A stretch of DNA of 64,000 nucleotides, from NCBI RefSeq assembly GCF_020329485.1, contig NZ_JAGKJI010000033.1, forward strand, positions 16,650 through 80,649, in the 5' to 3' direction. The translations under genes were made by a program, and so were the position numbers. The stretch comes from Bradyrhizobium cenepequi (GTDB lineage: Bacteria; Pseudomonadota; Alphaproteobacteria; Rhizobiales; Xanthobacteraceae). The notes below the pieces were generated by a model. The model saw nothing but the letters and a program-made list of their open reading frames with translations. It was not told the DNA's origin and ran no database searches. Below, one piece after another: positions 51,708-59,458 of the stretch (the first letter of the stretch is position 1; every line of letters begins with the position of its first letter).

Positions 51708-54700
51708 TCACATGAGCTGCGCCGACAGCCGCGCGACCTCCACCTTCACCTTGGCGATTGCGGCGTCCTTCACCGGGCCGTAGCCGCGGATTTCCATCGG
51801 CGCTCTGGCGATCGCGATGATGTCGGGCATACGTCGTGCATCGAGCTTGCCCAGCAAGATATCGATCTGCCCCTCATACCAGGGGATGAGGTCGCGTTCT
51901 GCGCGCCGCTCGGCTGTGTAGCCGAAGACATCGAACGGCGTGCCGCGCAGCGTCTTCAGGCGGGCGAGAAGCTTCAGCGGCGTCCTGATCCATGGGCCGA
52001 AGCTGCGCTTGCGCGGTCGTCCGCGCGCGTCCTTGACCGCGGGCAGGAAGGGCGGTGCCAGATGGTATCTCACCGAGAACTCTCCTTCGAACTGCTGGCG
52101 CAATTCGTCGAGGAAGCCGGTCTCCATGTGAAGCCGCGCCACCTCATATTCGTCCTTGTAGGCCATCAGCTTGAACAGGGCGCGCGCCACCGCGTCCGTT
52201 AGCGCTTCGGTTCCGAGCGGGGTCTCCGCATCGCGCACGCGCTGCACCGCTTTCCGGTAGCGCGCAGCATAGGCTGCATCCTGGTAGGCCGTTAGAAAGT
52301 CGGCTCGGCAGGCGATCACCTGATCGAGGGTTTCGGCTTCGATCGCTTTTGCCCTGTCCGCTCCAGGCAGGAGATTCGGATCGGCGCCGGCGATGCGGCC
52401 CCAGGCAAAGGCCTGCCTGTTGCGTTCGACGGCTACGCCGTTGAGCTCGATCGCGCGGAGCAGCGCGTTCAGCGAGACGGGAACCAGCCCCTGCTGCCAG
52501 GCGAAGCCGAGCATGATGATGTTGGCGTAGACGCTGTCGCCGAGCAGCCGCTCAGCCAGCGCATTCGCGTCGATCGTTCTGAGGTTGCCGCAGCCGATCA
52601 CGGTCTCGATCGCGCGCAGGCGCGCTGGCGCAGCAAGGTCGGCGTCGCGGAACCGCACGACGTCACCGGTCGGCATCTCCGCGCTGTTGAGCGCGGCGCG
52701 CATGCCCCGGCGATAGGTACCGGACGCCTTGGCGGAAGAGCTGACGACGACATCGCAGCCGATCAGCGCGTCCGCCGCGCCCTGGTCGATGCGGACCTGG
52801 TGCAGCTCGTCCGGATGGGCGGCGATGCGGATATAGCTCAGCACCGGTCCAAATTTCTGCGCAAATCCGGTGAAATCGAGCACCGAGACGCCGCGACGCT
52901 CGACATGCGCGGCCATACTGATCAGCGCGCCGACGGTGATGACGCCGGTGCCGCCGACGCCGGTCACTAGGAGATCATAGGGACGATCGAGCGGTGTGAG
53001 TGCTGGCAGAGGAAGCGTGGCTGCACGCGCCTGCGGATCGATGTTGCTTGCAGCCTTCGCGCGGCGCTTGGCGCCCTCGACGGTCACAAAGCTCGGGCAG
53101 AAGCCGTTGAGGCAGGAGAAATCCTTGTTGCAGGTGGAGAGATTGATGCGGCGCTTGCGGCCGAACGGCGTCTCCTTCGGCTCGACGCTGAGGCAGTTCG
53201 ATTCCACCGAGCAGTCGCCGCAGCCTTCGCAGACGAGGTCGTTGATATAGGCAAAGCGTGGCGGATCCTCGATCTGGCCGCGCTTGCGCCGGCGGCGTTT
53301 TTCGGTGGCGCAGGTCTGCTGGTAGATCAGCACGGAGACGCCGGGAATTTCGCGCAGCTCCCGCTGCACGGCGTCCATCTCCTCGCGCGGATGGATGGTG
53401 ACGCCGACCGGGAAATCGGCGGGTGCAAAGTGCGAGGGAGCGTCCGAGACCAGCGCGATCCGCGCCACGCCTTCGGCGCGGACGCTGTGGGCGATGGCAT
53501 GCACGCTCACGGGGCCATCGACCGGCTGGCCGCCGGTCATGGCGACAGCATCGTTGAAGAGAATCTTGTAGGTGATGTTGGCGCCGGCCGCGATTGCCTG
53601 GCGGATCGCCATCGAGCCGGAGTGATAATAGGTGCCTTCGCCGAGGTTCTGGAAGATGTGCTTGTTGCCGGTGAAGCGCGACGAAGCCGCCCAGTTGATG
53701 CCTTCGCCGCCCATCTGGATCAAGGACGAGGTCTCGCGGTCCATCCAGCTTGCCATGAAATGGCAGCCGATGCCGGCAAGCGCCTTCGACCGCTCCGGCA
53801 CCCTGGTCGAGGTGTTGTGCGGGCAGCCGGAGCAGAAATAGGGCGTGCGGCTCGCGCCCGCGACCGTGATCAGGCGCTGCACGTCCGGCGCCAGCGCGGC
53901 GGCGCGCTTACCAAGATCGAGGCCAGGAAACATCGGATCGAGGCGCCGCACCAGCACATCGGCCAGCGCGCGCGGCGACAATTCGCCGATCCATGAGATC
54001 AGGCGCGCGCCGGTTTCGTCATGCTTGCCGACCATCCGCTCCGGTTTCGAGCCCGGATAGTCGTAGAAATATTCCTTGAACTGGCTTTCGATGATGCCGC
54101 GCTTTTCCTCTACTACCAAAATCTCGCGCTTGCCCTTCACGAATTCCATCGCATCGTGCAGCGCGAGCGGCCAGACCATGCCGACCTTGTAGATGTCGAT
54201 GCCGAGGCGGCGGCAGGCGGCTTCATCGAGACCCATCAGCCGCAGCGCTTCCATCAGATCGAGATGCGCCTTGCCTGTCGTGACGATGCCATAGGTCGCG
54301 TGCGGGATGTCGTAGATGTGGCGGTCGATCGGATTTGCCTTGGCGAACGCGTAGACCGCGTGCTTCTTGGCCTCCAGCCGCTCTTCGATCTGCGGGCCGG
54401 GCAAGTCGGGCCAGCGATAGTGCAGGCCGCCTAGCGGCGGCGCGAAATCGGGCGTCCGGAAGATGCGCGGCGGGCGCAGCGCGACAGAGGCGCCGGACTC
54501 GACGATCTCCGAGATCGCCTTGAAGCCGACCCACATGCCGGAGAAGCGGCTCAGCGCGTAGCCGTATTCGCCGAATTCGAGATATTCGGCGACGCTGGCC
54601 GGATGCAGCGTCGGCATGAACCAGCTCATGAAGGCGACGTCCGACTGGTGCGGCATCGAGGAGGAGACGCAGCCGTGATCGTCGCCCGCGACGACAAGCA

Positions 54701-55130
54701 CGCCGCCATGCGGCGAGGAGCCATAGGCATTGCCATGTTTCAGCGCATCGCCGGAGCGATCGACGCCCGGACCCTTGCCGTACCAGAGGCCGAATACACC
54801 TTGCACCGTGCGATCGGGCTGGGTCTCGACCTGCTGCGAGCCGAGCACGGCGGTCGCCGCGAGGTCCTCGTTGACCGCGGGCAGGAATTCGATGCGCTCC
54901 GACTTGAGGCGATCGGCGATGCGCCAGAGTTCGAGATCGACGCCGCCGAGCGGCGAGCCGCGATAACCGGAGATGAAACCGGCGGCGTTGAGTCCCGTCG
55001 CGCGGTCGCGTTTGGCCTGGTCGAGCACGATGCGGACAATCGCCTGCGTGCCCGTGAGGAAGACGCGGCCGTGGTCGCGTTCGTAGCGGTCGGCGAGCTG
55101 ATAGGTGTCGAGGGAGGGGATGGCGTCCAT
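51708..55130 (-). CDS. Indolepyruvate ferredoxin oxidoreductase-type fusion protein (IorA-IorB-like)
   Basis: A 1140-residue 2-oxoacid:ferredoxin oxidoreductase with both activities in one chain. An N-terminal pyruvate-oxidoreductase-like region holds GYRGSPLGGVDLELWRIADR; a ThDP region follows around residues 425-600 (GASRTPYFCSGCPHNTST, ITYKILFNDAVAMTGGQP). Cysteine-rich Fe-S segments lie at about residues 640-690 (CEGCGDCSVESNCLS and CNKDFSCLNGFC), then the gamma-type domain starting LLVTGVGGTGVITVGALISM. It should oxidise an aryl 2-oxo acid (as from Trp, Phe or Tyr) to acyl-CoA while reducing ferredoxin. Divergent from an Lrp/AsnC regulator 150 bases away, its likely controller. Confidence 0.92.
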   Translation of the reverse strand: MDAIPSLDTYQLADRYERDHGRVFLTGTQAIVRIVLDQAKRDRATGLNAAGFISGYRGSPLGGVDLELWRIADRLKSERIEFLPAVNEDLAATAVLGSQQVETQPDRTVQGVFGLWYGKGPGVDRSGDALKHGNAYGSSPHGGVLVVAGDDHGCVSSSMPHQSDVAFMSWFMPTLHPASVAEYLEFGEYGYALSRFSGMWVGFKAISEIVESGASVALRPPRIFRTPDFAPPLGGLHYRWPDLPGPQIEERLEAKKHAVYAFAKANPIDRHIYDIPHATYGIVTTGKAHLDLMEALRLMGLDEAACRRLGIDIYKVGMVWPLALHDAMEFVKGKREILVVEEKRGIIESQFKEYFYDYPGSKPERMVGKHDETGARLISWIGELSPRALADVLVRRLDPMFPGLDLGKRAAALAPDVQRLITVAGASRTPYFCSGCPHNTSTRVPERSKALAGIGCHFMASWMDRETSSLIQMGGEGINWAASSRFTGNKHIFQNLGEGTYYHSGSMAIRQAIAAGANITYKILFNDAVAMTGGQPVDGPVSVHAIAHSVRAEGVARIALVSDAPSHFAPADFPVGVTIHPREEMDAVQRELREIPGVSVLIYQQTCATEKRRRRKRGQIEDPPRFAYINDLVCEGCGDCSVESNCLSVEPKETPFGRKRRINLSTCNKDFSCLNGFCPSFVTVEGAKRRAKAASNIDPQARAATLPLPALTPLDRPYDLLVTGVGGTGVITVGALISMAAHVERRGVSVLDFTGFAQKFGPVLSYIRIAAHPDELHQVRIDQGAADALIGCDVVVSSSAKASGTYRRGMRAALNSAEMPTGDVVRFRDADLAAPARLRAIETVIGCGNLRTIDANALAERLLGDSVYANIIMLGFAWQQGLVPVSLNALLRAIELNGVAVERNRQAFAWGRIAGADPNLLPGADRAKAIEAETLDQVIACRADFLTAYQDAAYAARYRKAVQRVRDAETPLGTEALTDAVARALFKLMAYKDEYEVARLHMETGFLDELRQQFEGEFSVRYHLAPPFLPAVKDARGRPRKRSFGPWIRTPLKLLARLKTLRGTPFDVFGYTAERRAERDLIPWYEGQIDILLGKLDARRMPDIIAIARAPMEIRGYGPVKDAAIAKVKVEVARLSAQLM

Positions 55131-55280
55131 GGCCGGCCTCGCATCGGATTCGAGTCTGCCAACGGTAATCCTGCCCGCCTGGGAGGTGTTACCAATTCAT
55201 CCCTCCAATCGACCGTGGCGCGGTAGGATCTTACGTACTGTCGCAGATTTTGGTAGAGTATACCAAATGGAGGCGCCCTC

Positions 55281-55760
55281 ATGGTCGAAGAGCAGGACGA
55301 ACGTATCCTCGCAGAGCTGCAGAAGAACGGACGCGCGACCAACCAGGAGCTTGCCGAGGCGGTCGCCATGTCCACCTCGGCCTGCTGGCGGCGCGTGCGC
55401 GCGCTGGAGGAGTCCGGCGTGATCTCGGGCTATTCAGCGCTGGTCGAACGCGAGCGCGCCGGTTTTGCGACGTCGGCGATCCTTCATGTCTCACTGGAGC
55501 GGCATGATGCGAAATTCGTCGACGAGTTCGTGGCGCGGGTGAAACGACGCAGCGAAGTCCTGGAATGTTTCGCGACCACCGGCGATGCCGACTATCACCT
55601 GCGCGTCGTCGTGCGCGACATGCACGCCTATAACCAGTTCCTCGACGAGTTCATGTTCCGCGTGCCCGGCATCCGCTATGTCCGCACCAACATGATTCTG
55701 AAGGAGATCAAGACCGGCGTCGCGCTGCCGTTTGATACGAGGCGGCCGCGAGCGGTGTGA
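55281..55760 (+). CDS. Lrp/AsnC family transcriptional regulator
   Basis: A 159-residue regulator with an N-terminal helix-turn-helix (DERILAELQKNGRATNQELA ... VAMSTSACWRRVRALEESGV) and a C-terminal RAM/AsnC ligand domain (VLECFATTGDADYHLRVVVR, residues about 92-111). Such proteins respond to amino acids. It is divergent from the indolepyruvate oxidoreductase gene and thus a local switch for aromatic amino-acid oxidation, as Lrp-like proteins often do in alphaproteobacteria. It ends two bases before a family A' palindrome. Confidence 0.92.
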   Translation: MVEEQDERILAELQKNGRATNQELAEAVAMSTSACWRRVRALEESGVISGYSALVERERAGFATSAILHVSLERHDAKFVDEFVARVKRRSEVLECFATTGDADYHLRVVVRDMHAYNQFLDEFMFRVPGIRYVRTNMILKEIKTGVALPFDTRRPRAV

Positions 55761-55761
55761 T

Positions 55762-55841
55762 GTAGAGTGGGCAAAGCGAAGCGTGCCCACCATCACGAGC
55801 GGAGTGTGAAAGGTGGGCACGCTTCGCTTTGCCCTCCCTAC
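55762..55841. repeat. Dispersed palindrome, family A' copy 2
   Basis: The arms GTAGAGTGGGCAAAGCGAAG(CGTGCCCACC) and (GGTGGGCACGC)TTCGCTTTGCCCTCCCTAC. It occupies the gap between the convergent lrp gene and the FAH-type gene, a likely bidirectional terminator. Confidence 0.9.
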
Positions 55842-55849
55842 GATTCGAT

Positions 55850-56635
55850 CTACAGCTGCTCCTTGACGAACGGGTTGCGCAGCGTGCCGATGCCGGTGAT
55901 CTCGATCTCGACGACGTCGCCCGCTTTCAGGTCCGGCGAGGCGCCGTCGGTGCCCATCCAGATCACGTCGCCCGGCCACAGCGTGAAATACTTCGTCAAT
56001 TCGACGATGAAGGGGACGACGCCGAAGATCATGTCGTTGGTGCGGAAACGGTTGGTCTCGTTGCCGTTGACCCGCACCACCGTCTCCATATTGTCGAGAT
56101 CGACATCGGTCTCGATCCACGGGCCCATCGGCTTGAAGGTGTCGGCGTTCTTGGAGCGCCACAGGCCACGGTCGGCCTTCTGCCAGCTGCGCTCGCTGAC
56201 GTCATTGCCGATGGTGTAGCCGAACACGCAGGACATCGCGTTCGCCGCATCGAGGTGTTTCGCCTTCTTGCCAATGACAACCACGAGCTCGCCTTCATAG
56301 TGGATCTTCTCCGTTGCGGTCGCCGGGATCACCACGTCCTCGTCATGGGCGATCAGCGCGTTCTGCGCGCGGTAGCCGATCTCGGGCCGGTCGGGCACGG
56401 CCGGAATCTCGCCGCGCTTGTCGGCGGCTTCCTTCAGGTGCTTCAGATAATTGAGCCCGACGCAATAGAAGGTGCGCGGGATCAGCGGCAGCTCGATTTT
56501 CACGTCGCCAAGGGCATGCGTCTGCGCGGTGCGCTGCCATTCGCCGAAGGGACCGCCTTCCACTGTGATCACACGGTCGCCCTCGACGATGCCCCATGAG
56601 GTCTTTCCCTGGGTCGTGAATTTAAGCCAGCGCAT
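55850..56635 (-). CDS. Fumarylacetoacetate hydrolase family protein
   Basis: A 261-residue FAH-fold enzyme (C-C hydrolase, hydratase or decarboxylase on 2-oxo acids). The metal ligands are in EKIHYEGELVVVIGKKAKHL (E-x-E) and the aspartate in GYTIGNDVSERSWQ; the pocket segment GPWIETDVDLDNMETVVRVN and the closing MGTDGASPDLKAGDVVEIEI are typical. It probably acts late in a ring-cleavage pathway. It is the third gene of a minus-strand operon (Ldh, LLM monooxygenase, FAH), 12 bases after the monooxygenase stop. Confidence 0.9.
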   Translation of the reverse strand: MRWLKFTTQGKTSWGIVEGDRVITVEGGPFGEWQRTAQTHALGDVKIELPLIPRTFYCVGLNYLKHLKEAADKRGEIPAVPDRPEIGYRAQNALIAHDEDVVIPATATEKIHYEGELVVVIGKKAKHLDAANAMSCVFGYTIGNDVSERSWQKADRGLWRSKNADTFKPMGPWIETDVDLDNMETVVRVNGNETNRFRTNDMIFGVVPFIVELTKYFTLWPGDVIWMGTDGASPDLKAGDVVEIEITGIGTLRNPFVKEQL

Positions 56636-56647
56636 CTGTTCTCTTTC

Positions 56648-58015
56648 CTATTCAGCGGCAGCCTGCGGCTGGGTTTTCCAGGCGCCTGCGGCGGGACGGG
56701 GCAGGCCGAGATTCTCGCGCAGCGTCTTGCCGGCGTAGTCACTGTGGAAGAGGCCGCGGCGCTGCAGTTCTGGCACGACATGCCGGACGAAGTCGGCGTA
56801 GGAACCCGGCACGTAGCTCGCCGCGATGACGAAGCCGTCGCAGCCGCGCCCGACGAACATCTCCTCCAGCCGGTCGGCGATTTCCTTCGGCCCACCGACG
56901 ATCGCATCCTGCACCAGGCCGCGGCCGGAGAAGCTGATGAAGTCGCGCGTGGTCGGGTTGGTCTTGCCGGAGGTTCTCAGCACGCCATCGCGAATCCCGA
57001 GCATGCCTTGCATGCCCTGCAGTTCTTCCGTGGTCAGCGGCTCGTCGATGCCCTTGGCACCGAAGTCGAAATTGAGGCCCTCGGCAAGCAGCGATAACGC
57101 GTCGATCTCCAGCGGCAGCTTCTGGATCTCTGCCATCCGGTCTTCCGCCTCGGCCTTGGTTGCGCCGCAGACCGGCGTCGTCAGATTGCAGAGGAACATC
57201 TGGTCGGGATCGCGGCCGGCCTTTGCAGCCTCGCTGCGGATGGCGTCATAGCCCTGCCTTGCGCTCGCAAGATTGCGCGCGGCGGTGAAGATCACCTCGC
57301 CCCATCGCCCGGCAAAGCGCTGGCCGCGACCGGACGCGCCGGCCTGGATGATGACAGGATGGCCTTGCGGCGAGCGCGGGACCGTGAAGGGCCCGCGCGA
57401 CTTGAAGAACTTTCCATCGTGATCGAGCCGCTTCACCTTGGTCGGATCGGCGAAGCGGCCGCTCTTCTTGTCGATGATGACAGCGCCGTCCTCCCAGGAA
57501 TCCCAATGGCCGAGCACGACCTCCATGAATTCGTCGGCGCGGTCGTAGCGCAGATCGTGTTCCAGATGCTGCGCGCGGCCCATGTTGAGCGCTTCGCCGT
57601 CATTGACGGAGGTCACCACGTTCCAGCCGGCGCGGCCGCCGGTCATGAGGTCGAGGGTGGCGAAGCGGCGCGCGACGTCGAACGGCTCGTAATAGGTGGT
57701 CGAACAGGTCGAGGCGAGGCCGAGCTTCTCGGTGACCATGCCCATCGTGGTCAGCACGATGATCGGATCCATCTTCACGCAGCGGATGCCGTATTCGACA
57801 GTATGGGCGTGATCGTTGCCGTAACGGTCTGGCATCGCGAGGCGGTCGTCGAAGAACGCCATGTGGAACTTGCCGGCTTCCAGGATCCGAGCGATCTCCT
57901 GGTAGTAGTCCGCCGACATCGAATCGTCGCGCGATTCGGGATGGCGCCAGGAGCCCGGCAGGTTGGTGCAGTTCTGCGCCTGCAGGAAGCCGACCAGTGC
58001 CATTTGCCGTGTCAT
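56648..58015 (-). CDS. LLM class flavin-dependent monooxygenase (NtaA/DszA group)
   Basis: A 455-residue reduced-FMN-dependent monooxygenase. Marks: MALVGFLQAQNCTNLPGSWR, RRFATLDLMTGGRAGWNVVT, PVIIQAGASGRGQRFAGRWG and a C-terminal FHSDYAGKTLRENLG. Same superfamily as the gene at 32543 but a different subgroup. The ATG at 58015 (MTRQMALVGF) is preferred over an upstream in-frame codon at 58099 that overlaps the preceding gene. It is translated 13 bases after the Ldh-type gene and 12 before the FAH gene. A flavin reductase is not encoded nearby. Confidence 0.9.
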   Translation of the reverse strand: MTRQMALVGFLQAQNCTNLPGSWRHPESRDDSMSADYYQEIARILEAGKFHMAFFDDRLAMPDRYGNDHAHTVEYGIRCVKMDPIIVLTTMGMVTEKLGLASTCSTTYYEPFDVARRFATLDLMTGGRAGWNVVTSVNDGEALNMGRAQHLEHDLRYDRADEFMEVVLGHWDSWEDGAVIIDKKSGRFADPTKVKRLDHDGKFFKSRGPFTVPRSPQGHPVIIQAGASGRGQRFAGRWGEVIFTAARNLASARQGYDAIRSEAAKAGRDPDQMFLCNLTTPVCGATKAEAEDRMAEIQKLPLEIDALSLLAEGLNFDFGAKGIDEPLTTEELQGMQGMLGIRDGVLRTSGKTNPTTRDFISFSGRGLVQDAIVGGPKEIADRLEEMFVGRGCDGFVIAASYVPGSYADFVRHVVPELQRRGLFHSDYAGKTLRENLGLPRPAAGAWKTQPQAAAE

Positions 58016-58028
58016 GCCGCAGCCCCTC

Positions 58029-59081
58029 TCATACCAGATCGAGTTGTTTCGCGAGTCCATATTCGCCGGCGAGCGCGCAGAGCTTGTCCCAGGTCGCATC
58101 CTCGATCTCGATGCCGTTCTTCCGGCGCTCCTGCTCGCGCAGATATTCGACCTCGCCCGGATAGAACACGCCCGGACTTCCTTCCGAGGGCGGCGTCGAT
58201 TTCAGATAGCGCGCGAACTCGGCGACCTCGCGCTTGAAATCCTGCAAGGGACGAAAGGCCGCGACATTGAATACCGCCATGAAGCATCCGTCATTGTGGC
58301 GCCCGGTCGGCTCGACGCCGAATCCAAGCCCGGTGAGCAGGCCGCACAACACTTCCACCATCGCCGCCAGGCCGCTGCCCTTGTAGCCCTCGCTGCCGCC
58401 GAGCGGCAGCAGCGCGCCGCCCTTGCGGTAGTCTGTCGGGTCGGTGGTGTGGCGGCCGTCGGCGTCGATGATCCAGCCGGTCGGAATCCGCTCGCCGCGC
58501 GCGACCGCGAGTTGGATCTTGCCGACCGCGACCGCTGAAGTCGCCATGTCCAGATAAAACGGCGCCTCGAGTTCGGACGGCACAGCGATCGAGATCGGGT
58601 TGGTGCCGAGCCGCGCCTCGCGGCCGCCGAACGGCGCGACGTGTTTTGGCGAGCGGCCGGAATCGGCGGTGGCGATGCCGATCATGCCTTCGCGCATCGC
58701 CATCAGCGGATAGTGCGCAAGCCGCCCGACATGGCTCTGCCGGAACACGGTGCAGGCGGCGACATTGGCGGTCCTCGCCTTGGCAATCGTCAAGTCCATC
58801 GCCTTGGCATTGACGTGGAAGCCGAAGCCCCACTGGCCATCGATCACGGTCGTGGTCGGCGATTCCTGGGCGATGGTCCATTTCGCGCCCGGCACGATAT
58901 GGCCGGCCTTGATGCGGTCGATATAGGTCGGGATCGCGATGATCCCGTGCGAGTCATGTCCGGCGAGATTGGCGTTGACGCAGCCGACCGCCACCGCCTG
59001 GGCTTCCTCCTCCGACGCGCCAGCACCGCGCAGCAGCGCCGCACCGATGCGGGTGAGACGATCGGCCTGGACGATCGGCAT
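58029..59081 (-). CDS. Ldh family (malate/lactate/ureidoglycolate-type) oxidoreductase
   Basis: A 350-residue NAD(P)-dependent enzyme of the L-sulfolactate/malate dehydrogenase family (unlike classical LDH). Marks are VNANLAGHDSHGIIAIPTYI (catalytic His in GHDSHG), FRQSHVGRLAHYPLMA, RLGTNPISIAVPS and YKGSGLAAMVEVLCGLLTG. Family members reduce 2-oxo acids or oxidise 2-hydroxy acids and ureidoglycolate. The ATG at 59081 is the family-like start. First gene of the operon with the flavin monooxygenase and the FAH hydrolase; together they resemble a degradative route ending in 2-hydroxy acids. Confidence 0.9.
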   Translation of the reverse strand: MPIVQADRLTRIGAALLRGAGASEEEAQAVAVGCVNANLAGHDSHGIIAIPTYIDRIKAGHIVPGAKWTIAQESPTTTVIDGQWGFGFHVNAKAMDLTIAKARTANVAACTVFRQSHVGRLAHYPLMAMREGMIGIATADSGRSPKHVAPFGGREARLGTNPISIAVPSELEAPFYLDMATSAVAVGKIQLAVARGERIPTGWIIDADGRHTTDPTDYRKGGALLPLGGSEGYKGSGLAAMVEVLCGLLTGLGFGVEPTGRHNDGCFMAVFNVAAFRPLQDFKREVAEFARYLKSTPPSEGSPGVFYPGEVEYLREQERRKNGIEIEDATWDKLCALAGEYGLAKQLDLV

Positions 59082-59458
59082 GGGAGTTCCTCGGATTTGA
59101 AGCCCGCATCGCGCAGCAGGTCTTGCTTGTTTATGGTTCGCCATCGTCTCAAAGCGGTGGGCGGCGAGCAAGGCCAGAATGTCCGGTCCGCCATGACGCC
59201 GACGCGGCTGTTCAGGACGGCCGGTGTGATGGCAGGGAACCGGCACGTTGCAGGCATCGCTTCGCGCCCGAACCGGCGTGTCCGGCGTTGGGCAGAAAAA
59301 TCATCAACAAACCGGTAATTTTGCGGGGTTCTGTCCGACTTTATTCGCCCCACATTTACTTTGACTCGCAACTTATAGCTGTTCCTAACGTCCACTTAGG
59401 TCTCCTCCGCATAACATCCCGCGGGGCCGGCCGAGATCGGCCGCAGGGAGTTGATCGC
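59082..59458. other. Promoter region between the Ldh operon and the GAF-GGDEF-EAL gene
   Basis: About 377 bases between divergent genes. The frame upstream of 59459 is open but Arg/Pro-rich and does not look like a protein. AT-richer sequence at 59296-59400 (ATCATCAACAAACCGGTAAT ... TTTACTTTGACTCGC ... TTATAG) holds a plausible promoter for the plus-strand gene, with TTGACT and TTATAG about 10-15 bases apart. Confidence 0.45.
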
